This document shows, one piece after another, positions 36,436 through 46,089 of a DNA stretch of 63,203 bases. A program made the position numbers and the translations under genes. The stretch is from an uncultured Actinomycetes bacterium (GTDB taxonomy: Bacteria > Actinomycetota > Actinomycetes > S36-B12 > CAIYMF01), in assembly GCA_903918645.1 (NCBI GenBank), contig CAIXFH010000100.1, positions 1 to 63,203 of the forward strand. The letters are read 5' to 3'. Below the pieces are notes generated by a model. The model had not been told where the DNA came from. It saw only the letters and a program-made list of their open reading frames with translations, and made no database searches. Position 1 is the first letter of the stretch; every line of letters starts with the position of its first letter.

Positions 36436-37115
36436 CTCAAGGAATGCGTATCGGCGTCGTCACGTTTCCCGGCTCGCTCGATGACCGCGACGCCGCCCGC
36501 GCCGTCCGGATCGCGGGCGGGGAGGCGGTTGCACTGTGGCACGGTGACGCCGATTTACATGGTGTCGACGCAGTAATTCTCCCCGGCGGTTTCTCTTACG
36601 GTGACTACTTGCGATGCGGTGCCATCGCCAGGTTCGCCCCCGTCATGGAACCGCTGATCGATGCTGCGAATGGCGGTCTCCCCGTGCTGGGTATTTGCAA
36701 TGGTTTCCAGGTACTTTGCGAATCGCACCTGCTGCCCGGAGCCCTAGTTCGCAACGATCACCTGCACTTCATCTGTCGTGATCAGCAGATTCGCATAGAG
36801 AGCACCACCACTGCGTGGACCTCGTCGTATGCAGCTGGCCAGGAGATTGTGATACCGCTGAAGAATGGTGAAGGCGGCTACGTTGCTGACTCAGCCACCC
36901 TCGATCAACTCGAAGGTGATGGACGAGTAGTGGCCCGCTATGTGGGGATTAACCCTAATGGCAGCCGGCGGGACATCGCGGGCATCTCCAACGCTCGCGG
37001 GAATGTTGTCGGGCTTATGCCGCACCCTGAGCATGCGGTTGAATCCCTCACCGGCCCCACCACCGACGGGCTTGCGTTCTTCACCTCCGTCCTCGCCGGA
37101 ATGGTTAACGCATGA
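36432..37115 (+). CDS. purQ: FGAM synthase glutaminase subunit PurQ
   Basis: Class I glutamine amidotransferase supplying ammonia to PurL. The 227-residue product has [37 protein letters not shown], the nucleophile Cys in [11 protein letters not shown], and the His/Glu pair in MPHPEHAVE. It is coupled to both neighbours by 4-nt overlaps (GTGA, ATGA). Confidence 0.96.
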   Translation: MTQGMRIGVVTFPGSLDDRDAARAVRIAGGEAVALWHGDADLHGVDAVILPGGFSYGDYLRCGAIARFAPVMEPLIDAANGGLPVLGICNGFQVLCESHLLPGALVRNDHLHFICRDQQIRIESTTTAWTSSYAAGQEIVIPLKNGEGGYVADSATLDQLEGDGRVVARYVGINPNGSRRDIAGISNARGNVVGLMPHPEHAVESLTGPTTDGLAFFTSVLAGMVNA

Positions 37116-39385
37116 GCCGCCACGTCGACACCGTCGCCGACGCCACGGCCAACTCGGATCTTGAACAACCGTATGCAGAACTCGGCCTCAAGCCCGACGA
37201 GTACGCCCGCATCCGCGAGATCCTTGGTCGACGTCCTACTAGCGCCGAACTTGCGATGTACAGCGTCATGTGGAGTGAGCACTGCTCGTACAAGTCCAGC
37301 AAGGTGCACCTTGCGCAGTTCGGTGACAAGAAGCCCGAGACCGATGTCCTACTGGTCGGCATCGGCGAGAACGCGGGTGTGGTCGACATCGGCGACGGTT
37401 GGGCAGTCACGTTCAAAGTCGAATCGCACAACCACCCCTCGTACGTCGAGCCGTATCAAGGTGCTGCTACCGGTATCGGCGGAATCGTGCGAGACATCTT
37501 GTCGATGGGTGCTCGTCCCGTTGCGGTGATGGATCCATTGCGATTCGGCGCGGCTGATCACCCTGATACTCGCCGCGTGCTGCCAGGTGTGGTCGCGGGT
37601 ATCGGCGGATATGGCAACTGCCTAGGCCTACCGAACATCGGTGGCGAGATCGTATTTGACTCGTCGTACCAAGGAAATCCGCTCGTCAATGCGCTCTGTG
37701 TCGGCACGATGCGGCACGAGGATATTCACCTTGCCAGCGCGAAGGGCGTCGGCAATCTGGTGGTCCTCTACGGCGCGAAGACAGGAGGTGACGGAATCGG
37801 TGGCGTCTCGGTGCTCGCATCTGAGACCTTCGACGAAGGTGGCCCCGCGAAGCGGCCGAGCGTTCAGGTCGGCGATCCGTTTATGGAGAAGCTACTCATC
37901 GAATGCACTCTCGAAGTCCTCCACGCGGGTCTTGTCGAAGGTATTCAGGATCTTGGTGGCGCTGGAATCTCCTGCGCAACAAGCGAACTCGCCAGCAACG
38001 GTGAGGGCGGCATGCATGTCACCCTTGACTCCGTTCCGCTTCGCGACGCCACTCTCACGCCCGAAGAGATCCTGATGAGTGAATCGCAGGAGCGCATGTG
38101 TGCGATCGTCACGCCAGCGAAGATTGAGGCGTTCCTCGACATCTGTCGTAAGTGGGACGTCACAGCCGATGTGATCGGCGTCGTCACCGACTCTGGTCGT
38201 TTGGTGATTGAGTGGCACGGTGAAGTGATCGTCGACGTACCGCCGCGCACTGTTGCACACGATGGTCCGGTGTATCACCGTCCGCTGGCGCGACCGACGT
38301 GGCAAGACACACTGCAGGCTGATACGTCGAACTCATGCGCTCGCCCGACCACGGCCGAGCAAGTTACTTCCACCATCTTTACCCTTGTCGGCTCACCGAA
38401 TCTCGCCGCAAAGACTTGGGTCACATCGCAATACGACCGCTACGTTCTGGGAAATTCGATTCTTGCTCAGCCGGAAGACTCCGGGATGATCCGGGTCGAT
38501 GAAGTCACTGGACGAGGCGTGGCAATCTCCACTGACTGCAACGGTCGATTCGCCAAACTCAATCCTTACGACGGTGCCAAGCTCGCACTGGCCGAGTCGT
38601 ATCGAAACGTTGCGGCCACGGGGGCTGCGCCACTTGCGGTCACCAACTGTCTCAATTTCGGGTCGCCTGAGGACCCGGCGGTCATGTGGCAATTCAGCGA
38701 GGCCGTGCGAGGCCTCGCCGATGGCTGCCTCGAACTCGGTATTCCCGTTACCGGCGGCAACGTTAGTTTCTACAACCAAACTGGCACGGTCGCGATTCAC
38801 CCGACCCCGGTCGTTGGAGTGCTCGGCGTCATTGATGACGTTGCGCTGCGGACGTCGATGGCGTTCGTCAACGAAGGCGACGTTGTGTTGGTTCTCGGTG
38901 ATACCTACGACGAACTGAACGGGTCCGAGTGGGCTCACGTGGTGCATCGACACCTTGGCGGTTTGCCACCTCGCGTCGATCTTGATGCCGAGCGGCGTCT
39001 CGCTGAGGTTCTGGTTGAAGCGGCGCGTACGCGCGTTGTTTCTGCGGCGCACGATGTTTCAGACGGCGGTATCGCGCAGGCACTGGTGGAGATGGCCTTG
39101 CGCAGGGACGTTGGGGCAACCGTTGCGGTCCCTTCCGACGTCGATTCGTTTGTGTACTTGTTCTCGGAGTCGACCGCGCGAGTCGTCGTCACTGCCGCAC
39201 CGCATCAGGTCGAGGCCCTGGAATCCATTGCGGCGCAGCGCAAAATTGCTGCTGTTCGAATCGGTTTCGTGACAGCACCAGGCAGTGAACTGTGTATTGA
39301 TTCGGTCTTCGGTGAGACCGTCTGTTTGAGTTTGGCGCAGCTGCATGACACAGCTGAAGCCACGCTCCCCGCGCTGTTTGGATGA
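37112..39385 (+). CDS. purL: FGAM synthase large subunit PurL (small type)
   Basis: ATP-dependent conversion of FGAR to FGAM using ammonia from PurQ. At 757 residues it is the small PurL type that needs PurS and Pur[17 protein letters not shown] near the N-terminus, [32 protein letters not shown] and [12 protein letters not shown] are conserved. It overlaps purQ by ATGA and the downstream SCP-like gene by ATGA, so four genes form one coupled operon. Confidence 0.97.
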   Translation: MSRHVDTVADATANSDLEQPYAELGLKPDEYARIREILGRRPTSAELAMYSVMWSEHCSYKSSKVHLAQFGDKKPETDVLLVGIGENAGVVDIGDGWAVTFKVESHNHPSYVEPYQGAATGIGGIVRDILSMGARPVAVMDPLRFGAADHPDTRRVLPGVVAGIGGYGNCLGLPNIGGEIVFDSSYQGNPLVNALCVGTMRHEDIHLASAKGVGNLVVLYGAKTGGDGIGGVSVLASETFDEGGPAKRPSVQVGDPFMEKLLIECTLEVLHAGLVEGIQDLGGAGISCATSELASNGEGGMHVTLDSVPLRDATLTPEEILMSESQERMCAIVTPAKIEAFLDICRKWDVTADVIGVVTDSGRLVIEWHGEVIVDVPPRTVAHDGPVYHRPLARPTWQDTLQADTSNSCARPTTAEQVTSTIFTLVGSPNLAAKTWVTSQYDRYVLGNSILAQPEDSGMIRVDEVTGRGVAISTDCNGRFAKLNPYDGAKLALAESYRNVAATGAAPLAVTNCLNFGSPEDPAVMWQFSEAVRGLADGCLELGIPVTGGNVSFYNQTGTVAIHPTPVVGVLGVIDDVALRTSMAFVNEGDVVLVLGDTYDELNGSEWAHVVHRHLGGLPPRVDLDAERRLAEVLVEAARTRVVSAAHDVSDGGIAQALVEMALRRDVGATVAVPSDVDSFVYLFSESTARVVVTAAPHQVEALESIAAQRKIAAVRIGFVTAPGSELCIDSVFGETVCLSLAQLHDTAEATLPALFG

Positions 39386-39771
39386 GTTCGGAAATGCCCG
39401 ACCACGACCCGCTCGCGGCTGCGCTCATGTATTACAAGCGGGGTGAGAGCCCACCTCGTGATCTTGAGAAGCGTGCGGTGAAGGCCTCGCTTGCGGTGTT
39501 GGCACAACGGGCTCCTGGTCGTTCCGTCGAGGTTCGGGTGCCTCCCTATGCCGCGGTTCAGGTGATCGCCGGCGCCACACATCGCCGTGGAACCCCACCG
39601 GCGGTGGTCGAATGCGATGCCCGCACGTGGCTCGAGCTCGTGGCTGGGCTGGCTCAGTGGCACATTGTTGTCGCTGACGGTCGACTTCGTGCGAGTGGCG
39701 AGCGCAGCGATATTTCGTCCTACCTCCCGCTCGAACCACCTCTGGACCAGGGCAATGGTTCGATCGGCTAG
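39382..39771 (+). CDS. Sterol-carrier-protein-like protein (bacterial SCP orthologue)
   Basis: A 129-residue protein matching the small actinobacterial family known as bacterial SCP orthologue (SCP_3). [33 protein letters not shown] and [21 protein letters not shown] are typical. A lipid-binding fold is predicted for the family; the role is unknown. The ATG overlaps the purL stop. In mycobacteria a similar gene precedes purF, whereas here csrA and an ABC operon intervene. Confidence 0.85.
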   Translation: MSSEMPDHDPLAAALMYYKRGESPPRDLEKRAVKASLAVLAQRAPGRSVEVRVPPYAAVQVIAGATHRRGTPPAVVECDARTWLELVAGLAQWHIVVADGRLRASGERSDISSYLPLEPPLDQGNGSIG

Positions 39772-39818
39772 CAATCCGTAAGCGGACGAATGACCCCAAA
39801 GGGGGCATAGACCTCGCG

Positions 39819-39835
39819 ATCCGGTGCACCCGGAT
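39819..39835 (+). promoter_or_regulatory. Hairpin in the csrA leader
   Basis: ATCCGG (39819-39824) and CCGGAT (39830-39835) form a stem around TGCAC, about 40 nt before the csrA ATG. The second arm contains GGA, and the ribosome-binding site GGGGGAGGA contains another GGA, the core CsrA recognition triplet. Autoregulation is possible but unproven. Confidence 0.35.
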
Positions 39836-39874
39836 TGATGCTGGCAATGTCGTCGTCAACGGGGGAGGAACGTC

Positions 39875-40117
39875 ATGTTGGTACTCGCACGATTATCGGG
39901 CCAGAGCATCGTGCTCGATGGCGGAATCACGATCACAGTGCTGGCTACAAGGGGTGGCACCGTTCGGCTCGGGATCGATGCACCACCTGAGGTGGGCGTT
40001 CGGCGAGGTGAGCTCGCGGTGATCCGAGAACCCATAGGGCAAGCGGGCGTTGCCGGCTCGGAGGCAGAGCCAGCGCCTGCTAATCGCGAATCAATGGGGA
40101 CGGAAAACTGCCCCTAA
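39875..40117 (+). CDS. csrA: CsrA/RsmA-family RNA-binding regulator
   Basis: Small post-transcriptional regulator that binds GGA motifs in mRNA leaders. Residues 1-50 match CsrA: MLVLARLSGQSIVLDGGITI, then VRLGIDAPPEVGVRRGEL. Arg6 and Arg44, the main RNA contacts, are kept, while position 45 is Gly rather than the common Glu. GGGGGAGGA precedes ATG 39875. The 80-residue length exceeds the usual 60-70. The last residues and stop come from a REP-like palindrome. No flagellar genes are near, although actinobacterial csrA usually sits with them. Confidence 0.88.
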   Translation: MLVLARLSGQSIVLDGGITITVLATRGGTVRLGIDAPPEVGVRRGELAVIREPIGQAGVAGSEAEPAPANRESMGTENCP

Positions 40118-40138
40118 CGCAGTCGGGGGCACATTCAT
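40095..40138. repeat. REP-like palindrome, copy D (degenerate, at csrA 3' end)
   Basis: TGCCCC (40109-40114) pairs with GGGGCA (40126-40131), followed by CATTCAT as in copy C. The left arm before 40109 is degraded. The csrA stop TAA (40115-40117) lies in the loop, so the palindrome provides the C-terminal codons. Confidence 0.7.
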
Positions 40139-40306
40139 GACACTTGGGCTGGGAGTGCAGGGGTGGGGGAAATGAGGGTTGGCGGATGCTTGGTTTGGTG
40201 ATTGGCGCTAGGGTCCAACTGCACATTGGGGTGCGGCGGATGGGCCGTGCTTCAGCGCCGCCGCCGGCGTCACTCCGGGGCGTGGGGCAACGTTGAAGGA
40301 TCGATC

Positions 40307-41365
40307 ATGGCTGCTGCAACGCTCGACGGAGTGTCGGTCGACACCGTCGCGATACGGCTACGCGGCTTGCGCAAGACCTTCGGCTCAGTAGTTGCAGTCG
40401 ACGACGTCGATCTAGATATCGCCGATGGCGAGTTCCTCACGTTGCTCGGGCCGTCAGGTTCGGGCAAGACCACAGTGTTGCGAATGATCGCTGGCTTTGA
40501 ACTACCCACCGCTGGCTTGATCGAACTCGCCGGGGTTGACGTATCGCACTTGCCACCTTTCCAACGCGATGTAAATACCGTGTTCCAGGATTACGCGCTC
40601 TTCCCGCACCTCAGCGTGCAGGACAACGTCGAATATGGCCTCAAGGTCAAAGGGGTCGGCAAGGACGAGCGCCGACGCCGGGCTGTTGAGGCCCTTGAGT
40701 CGGTTCGGCTCGAGGGATATGGGGCACGCAAGCCCATCGAAATGTCAGGCGGCCAACGCCAGCGGGTCGCTTTGGCTCGAGCGTTGGTCAATCGACCCAA
40801 GGTTCTCTTGCTCGACGAGCCACTTGGTGCGCTCGACCTCAAACTCCGCGAGCAGATGCAGATCGAGCTCAAAGCAATCCAGCGCGATGTTGGGATCACG
40901 TTCGTCTTCGTTACGCACGATCAAGAGGAAGCGCTGACGATGAGCGATCGCATCGCGGTGTTCAACGCCGGTCGGATCGAGCAGGTAGGTACTCCGGCGC
41001 AGGTGTACGAGCGGCCTGCCACCGAGTTCGTTGCTGGTTTTGTCGGCACGTCGAATCTGCTGCGCGGAGATGTCTCAACTGCCGTCGTCGGTGTCGATGG
41101 TGTCTTCAGCATCCGCCCAGAGAAGATCCGCATGGTCGAACTTGACTCGGCGATTGCCACTGATCACCGATGTGTCGACGGCACGATCGCAGAGGTGATT
41201 TACGTCGGCGATGCCACCCGTTTCGTTGTCCGCCTCGACGTGGGTGGCTCGTTGGTTGTGCTGCAGCAAAACTCGACAAGTTCCTCAGCGGATGTCTTGG
41301 CCACCTGTGATACTCACATCCGACTTTGCTGGCGTAAGGAAGACGAATACCGCATTTATACCTAA
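40307..41365 (+). CDS. Polyamine-type ABC transporter ATP-binding protein (PotA-like)
   Basis: The energising subunit of an importer. The 352-residue product has Walker [10 protein letters not shown]-loop [13 protein letters not shown], signature [15 protein letters not shown], Walker [13 protein letters not shown], the switch His in [14 protein letters not shown] and a C-terminal TOBE domain. ATG 40307 has GAAGGA at good spacing; the frame upstream to 40202 is not conserved. Four genes in order ATPase, lipoprotein, two permeases match spermidine/putrescine (Pot) systems, though related iron or thiamine importers exist. Confidence 0.9.
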   Translation: MAAATLDGVSVDTVAIRLRGLRKTFGSVVAVDDVDLDIADGEFLTLLGPSGSGKTTVLRMIAGFELPTAGLIELAGVDVSHLPPFQRDVNTVFQDYALFPHLSVQDNVEYGLKVKGVGKDERRRRAVEALESVRLEGYGARKPIEMSGGQRQRVALARALVNRPKVLLLDEPLGALDLKLREQMQIELKAIQRDVGITFVFVTHDQEEALTMSDRIAVFNAGRIEQVGTPAQVYERPATEFVAGFVGTSNLLRGDVSTAVVGVDGVFSIRPEKIRMVELDSAIATDHRCVDGTIAEVIYVGDATRFVVRLDVGGSLVVLQQNSTSSSADVLATCDTHIRLCWRKEDEYRIYT

Positions 41366-41434
41366 GAGATGCGCACGACATTTACGGAAGTCCAGGCAAG
41401 TTGCCTGGCGATGATTCTCGACAGGAGAAATCAG

Positions 41435-42649
41435 ATGAAGCAGATCTCTCGACTGCTGGCTGCAACCGCAGCCAGCGTTGTTGTGGCGTTGGTAGCCGCC
41501 GGATGCGGCAGTTCTGATACCTCGACCCCGAGTGCCAGTTCGTCAACCGGACGGCCCGCCCCGCCCACGCTCACGGCAGCCACAGCAGTGGGTGCCGGCG
41601 AAGGCGAACTCAACATCGTTGTTTGGGCCGGCTACGCAGAGAACGGCTCCACCGATCCCGCGGTCGACTGGGTGAGTCCGTTCACCAGCGCCACCGGTTG
41701 CAAGGTCAACGTGAAGACCGGCAACACTTCCGACGAGATGGTCACCTTGATGTCAACCGGTCAGTACGACGGTGTCTCGGCTTCTGGCGATGCGTCGCTG
41801 AGGTTGATCTACGGTGGTGATGTTGCGCCGGTCAACACTGACCTCGTCCCGAACTACAAAACTGTCTCGGACTTCCTCAAACTCAAGGAGTGGAACTCGG
41901 TCAACGGGATCGCCTATGGAATTCCGCATGGCTGGGGTGCCAACGTATTGGCCTATAACCCGGCAGTGGTGACTCCGGCGCCAACATCGTGGGGCGCTGT
42001 ATTCGACCCGGCATCGCCTTACGCCGGCAAGATCACGGCCTACGACTCACCGATCTACATCGCCGATGCGGCGCTCTACCTATCGAAGACCAAGCCTGAA
42101 CTCAAGATCACCAACCCATATGCGTTGGACGAAACGCAGTTTGCGGCAGCCGTCGCGCTGCTGAAGCTGCAGCGCCCCCTTATCAGCCAGTACTGGGCGG
42201 CCTATACCGACGAGGTGACCTCGTTCGGGGCGCAGTCGACTGTGCTTGGCACCGCGTGGCAGATCAACGTCAACCTCATCAACGGGGAAGGCAAGGTCAA
42301 GGTCGAGTCACTTGTGCCATCCGAAGGTGCGACCGGTTGGTCCGACACCTGGATGATCGCGAGTAAGGCAGCCCACCCGAACTGCATGTACAAGTGGATG
42401 GACTGGATCGTCTCGCCGAAGGTCAATGCCCAGGTCGCCGAGTGGTTCGGTGAGGCTCCGGCGCAGACCTTGGCGTGCGCTGAGACTTCTGACAAGAACT
42501 TCTGCGACGGATACCACGCCACCGATGCGGCCTACGCCAACAGCATCTCGTACTGGACTACGCCCACGACCGATTGTCTCGACGGCCGAGGGGCGATCTG
42601 CAAGGACTACTCCGCGTGGAGCCAAGCGTGGACTGAGATCAAGGGCTAG
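41435..42649 (+). CDS. ABC transporter substrate-binding lipoprotein (PotD-like)
   Basis: A 404-residue secreted lipoprotein. The signal peptide MKQISRLLAATAASVVVALV ends at lipobox VAAGC, followed by a Ser/Thr linker. The mature part (LNIVVWAGYAENGSTDPAVD, then NVKTGNTSDEMVTLM) resembles PotD and related extracellular solute-binding family 1 proteins. ATG 41435 follows AGGAGAA. Ligand unknown but polyamine-like by context. Confidence 0.88.
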   Translation: MKQISRLLAATAASVVVALVAAGCGSSDTSTPSASSSTGRPAPPTLTAATAVGAGEGELNIVVWAGYAENGSTDPAVDWVSPFTSATGCKVNVKTGNTSDEMVTLMSTGQYDGVSASGDASLRLIYGGDVAPVNTDLVPNYKTVSDFLKLKEWNSVNGIAYGIPHGWGANVLAYNPAVVTPAPTSWGAVFDPASPYAGKITAYDSPIYIADAALYLSKTKPELKITNPYALDETQFAAAVALLKLQRPLISQYWAAYTDEVTSFGAQSTVLGTAWQINVNLINGEGKVKVESLVPSEGATGWSDTWMIASKAAHPNCMYKWMDWIVSPKVNAQVAEWFGEAPAQTLACAETSDKNFCDGYHATDAAYANSISYWTTPTTDCLDGRGAICKDYSAWSQAWTEIKG

Positions 42650-43560
42650 TGGTTGCCCCGACGACACAGCCGACGACGAGCGCCTCGAGGGGGCGCTCGT
42701 CGTCGGTGTCGTCGTACCTCTATCGCCATCCACGGCTAAGGCTCGCGGGGCTCTTGTCGGCTCCGATGTTGTGGCTCGTGGTGCTGTATCTAGGTTCGCT
42801 CACCATCATGCTTGTGGCCGCCTTCTGGAGCACGGACTCATTCACCGGAGCTCTGGTGAAGAAACCCACCCTGAGCAACTTTCATACCCTGCTTACCGGG
42901 CAGGTCTACTGGGTGGTGGCACTGCGGACTTTGGGCATCGCAGTGCTGGTCACTCTCATCGACCTAGTGCTCGCAATTCCACTCGCTTTCACTGCCGCCA
43001 AAGTCGTACGCAGTCGACGCCTTCGCTATGCCCTTGTCATTGCGGTGACCATGCCGCTCTGGGCCGGCTATCTGGTCAAGGGATACGCGATGCAGACCAT
43101 GTTCATCAACAACGGCGTCATCGACTGGATGCTGGCTCCCCTGGGCCTCAAAGGCCCAGGGCTTGGGCTGGCCGCCACGATCTTCTCGCTTGCTTATCTG
43201 TGGTTGCCCTACATGGTGTTGCCGGTCTACGCGGGGATGGAGCGTGTGCCAAGTTCGCTCTTGGAAGCATCAGGAGATCTTGGCGCGTCTACCAGCCAGA
43301 CGTTTCGTGGGGTGTTACTACCGATGATTTTCCCTGCGCTCATCGCTGGATCGATCTTCACCTTTTCGCTCACTCTGGGCGACTACATCATGGTCAAGAT
43401 CGTCGGTGGCACCACACAGATGTTCGCCAACATCATCTACGACAGCTTCGGCGTCGCTAACAACCTACCGCTGGCGGCTGCGGCTGCGTTCTTCCCCATC
43501 ATCGTAATCATCTGCTATCTGCTCGCCGTGCGGCGCACGGGCGCGCTCGATAACCTCTGA
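42649..43560 (+). CDS. ABC transporter permease (PotB-like)
   Basis: A 303-residue permease with six hydrophobic segments. The cytoplasmic EAA-type loop is LLEASGDLGASTSQTFRGVLLPM. It starts with GTG overlapping the lipoprotein stop by 1 nt. The polar N-terminal 20 residues come from a repetitive stretch (ACGAGCGCC / GGCGCTCGT inverted near 42670-42705). Confidence 0.9.
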   Translation: MVAPTTQPTTSASRGRSSSVSSYLYRHPRLRLAGLLSAPMLWLVVLYLGSLTIMLVAAFWSTDSFTGALVKKPTLSNFHTLLTGQVYWVVALRTLGIAVLVTLIDLVLAIPLAFTAAKVVRSRRLRYALVIAVTMPLWAGYLVKGYAMQTMFINNGVIDWMLAPLGLKGPGLGLAATIFSLAYLWLPYMVLPVYAGMERVPSSLLEASGDLGASTSQTFRGVLLPMIFPALIAGSIFTFSLTLGDYIMVKIVGGTTQMFANIIYDSFGVANNLPLAAAAAFFPIIVIICYLLAVRRTGALDNL

Positions 43561-43566
43561 GCCACA

Positions 43567-44394
43567 ATGACTTTCAGTAACCGCACCCGATGGTTCTTGA
43601 GTGTTGTCACGATGTTGATTCTCGTCTACGTCTATTTCCCACTGCTTGTCGTACTGGTCAACTCCTTCAATTCTTCGAAGGTCTTCTCTTGGCCCCCAAC
43701 ATCTTTCACTACTGACTGGTGGGTGAAGGCGGCCACCAATGACGGTGTCCGGGCGGCTGTCCTTACCAGCGTCAAAGCTGGTCTGGGCGCTACTTTCATC
43801 GCACTGCTGCTCGGTTCGATGATCGCGTTCGCGGTGTCGCGCTACGACTTCTTCGGCAGAGAGTCCGTTAGCTTTCTGGTGATCTTGCCGATCGCATTGC
43901 CGGGCATCATCACCGGTATCGCGCTGAACTCGGCATTCCGTTCGGTGCTGGTGCCGCTTGGCGTGAGCTTTGGTCTGATCACGGTGGTTATCGGTCACGC
44001 CACCTTCTGCATCGTCGTGGTGTTCAACAACGTGCTCGCTCGCTTGCGGCGCACCGGCACCTCACTTGAGGAAGCCGCCATGGATCTTGGCGCCGGCCCA
44101 TTCCAGACCTTCCGCGACATCACCTTTCCGGCTGTTCGATCAGCACTGGTCGCGGGTGCGCTGTTGGCGTTTGCACTCTCGTTCGATGAGATCGTGGTCA
44201 CGACCTTCACCGCCGGGCCGGGGATTGAGACCTTGCCGCAATGGATCTTCAATAACCTGTTCCGCCCGAATCAGGGGCCGATCATCAATGCGGTCGCGGC
44301 AGCCCTGCTCATCGCCTTCATCGCGCCGGTTTACCTCGCCATGCGGATGTCGGACGGCCCGAGCCGGGTCGCTCAGGTGGGCGCCGAACCGTAA
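43567..44394 (+). CDS. ABC transporter permease (PotC-like)
   Basis: A 275-residue second permease with six hydrophobic segments and the EAA loop SLEEAAMDLGAGPFQTFRDITFP. It forms a heterodimer with the PotB-like subunit by family analogy. It begins 6 bp after the first permease. After the stop a 126-bp gap holds the purF promoter. Confidence 0.92.
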   Translation: MTFSNRTRWFLSVVTMLILVYVYFPLLVVLVNSFNSSKVFSWPPTSFTTDWWVKAATNDGVRAAVLTSVKAGLGATFIALLLGSMIAFAVSRYDFFGRESVSFLVILPIALPGIITGIALNSAFRSVLVPLGVSFGLITVVIGHATFCIVVVFNNVLARLRRTGTSLEEAAMDLGAGPFQTFRDITFPAVRSALVAGALLAFALSFDEIVVTTFTAGPGIETLPQWIFNNLFRPNQGPIINAVAAALLIAFIAPVYLAMRMSDGPSRVAQVGAEP

Positions 44395-44508
44395 GCCGTG
44401 CTCGATCCAGCTGCCCCCTAGGGATCCTGGTAGCAGGGTCGGGCGGTGGTGCGAGAGACACTTTCGTCGCCATGGTGGGCGTTGTTCGTCGGACCGATCG
44501 CCCGCCCC

Positions 44509-44514
44509 TAGACT
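44509..44514 (+). promoter_or_regulatory. Leaderless-type -10 box of purF
   Basis: TAGACT is 6 nt before GTG 44521, with no ribosome-binding site in between. Confidence 0.55.
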
Positions 44515-44520
44515 GACGGT

Positions 44521-46089
44521 GTGCCACGCGGCGACGGACGACTCAATCACGATCTGCTCCCTGACGACAAGGGTCCGCAGGATGCTTGTGGCGTATTCGG
44601 GGTTTGGGCGCCGGGCGAGGAAGTATCGAAACTTACCTACTTCGGTTTGTACGCACTCCAGCATCGTGGCCAGGAATCAGCAGGCATTGCGGTCAGCGAC
44701 GGCGTCAACACTTGGGTCTACAAGGACATGGGCCTGGTCTCTCAGGTATTCAATGAGTCCGCCCTCGCCTCGCTACACGGCCATATCGCGGTCGGGCATA
44801 CGAGATATTCCACCACCGGTTCTAGCGTGTGGGAGAACGCTCAGCCCACGTTCCGCGCTACTGCGACCGGCCATCTTGCCCTGGGCCATAACGGAAATCT
44901 CACCAACACCCACGAGCTTGCTCGTCGTGTTCGTGAGCGAGCCGAACAAAGTGGCGAACTGGCCCTTGGCGCGTCCACTAGTACAAGCGACACAGATTTA
45001 CTGACCTCGCTGCTGGCATCCCACCCTGACCAGTCGATGGAAGTCGCTGCGATGGAAGAACTTCCACTGGTGCGAGGGGCTTTCTCGCTCGTCTTTATGG
45101 ACGACACCACTTTGTATGCTGCGCGCGATCCGCAGGGCATTCGTCCGCTCACTTTGGGCAAGCTCGATCGCGGCTGGGTTGTCGCCAGTGAGACCGCTGC
45201 CCTGGACATTGTCGGAGCCTCCTTCGTCCGAGAGATCGAGCCGGGTGAGTTGATCGCGATCGACGAGAGCGGCCTGCGCAGCCAACGATTTGCAGAGGCG
45301 GCTCCTAAGGGTTGTCTCTTCGAGTTCGTCTACCTTGCGCGCCCAGACACCACCATTTCGGGTAAAAGCGTGCATGCGGTGCGTGCCGAAGTTGGTAGGC
45401 AACTTGCCCGCGAGCACCCCGCCGACGCCGACCTAGTGATTCCAGTGCCCGAGAGCGGCACACCGAGCGCCGTCGGCTTCGCGCAGGAGTCGGGTATTCC
45501 GTTCGCGCAAGGCTTGGTGAAGAACGCCTACGTCGGCCGCACGTTCATCGAGCCATCGCAGACCATTCGACAGTTGGGTATCAGACTCAAACTCAATCCC
45601 CTGCGCGAGATCGTGGCAGGAAAACGCCTTGTTGTTGTCGACGATTCGATCGTGCGTGGCAACACTCAGCGAGCCATCGTGCGGATGCTTCGAGAGGCGG
45701 GTGCCCGAGAAGTACACGTGCGTATCTCGAGTCCGCCGGTGAAGTGGCCGTGCTTCTACGGCATCGACTTCGCTACCAAGGCAGAGCTTGTCGCGAGTGG
45801 CCTGACCATCGACGAGATCCGTACGTCGATCGGCGCTGATTCCCTCGGCTACGTGTCGCTCGAAGGCTTGGTTAAGTCGACCAACGTCGCGATGGATCGT
45901 CTCTGCCGCGCTTGCTTCGACGGTATGTACCCGATCGAACTTCCTGAGCCGCAATTGCTGGGTAAGCACTTGCTCGAAGGTCTTGAGAACCGGGCGCTCG
46001 AAGGTGAGGTCAGCGATCTTCTTGGCGCCGACGGGTTGGCGGCGCTGCGTCCCACTGGTGGCGCAGCCGAGGCGCTGAATCGTCCGTGA
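44521..46089 (+). CDS. purF: Amidophosphoribosyltransferase
   Basis: First committed purine step: PRPP and glutamine to phosphoribosylamine. The 522-residue product has a short propeptide before the N-terminal nucleophile Cys in QDACGVFGVW, the glutaminase domain (LQHRGQESAG, VGHTRYSTTG), then the phosphoribosyltransferase domain with VVVDDSIVRGNT. Cysteines in the C-terminal part (KWPCFYG, RLCRACFDG) suit the Fe-S form. The stop overlaps purM by 4 nt. Confidence 0.96.
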   Translation: MPRGDGRLNHDLLPDDKGPQDACGVFGVWAPGEEVSKLTYFGLYALQHRGQESAGIAVSDGVNTWVYKDMGLVSQVFNESALASLHGHIAVGHTRYSTTGSSVWENAQPTFRATATGHLALGHNGNLTNTHELARRVRERAEQSGELALGASTSTSDTDLLTSLLASHPDQSMEVAAMEELPLVRGAFSLVFMDDTTLYAARDPQGIRPLTLGKLDRGWVVASETAALDIVGASFVREIEPGELIAIDESGLRSQRFAEAAPKGCLFEFVYLARPDTTISGKSVHAVRAEVGRQLAREHPADADLVIPVPESGTPSAVGFAQESGIPFAQGLVKNAYVGRTFIEPSQTIRQLGIRLKLNPLREIVAGKRLVVVDDSIVRGNTQRAIVRMLREAGAREVHVRISSPPVKWPCFYGIDFATKAELVASGLTIDEIRTSIGADSLGYVSLEGLVKSTNVAMDRLCRACFDGMYPIELPEPQLLGKHLLEGLENRALEGEVSDLLGADGLAALRPTGGAAEALNRP

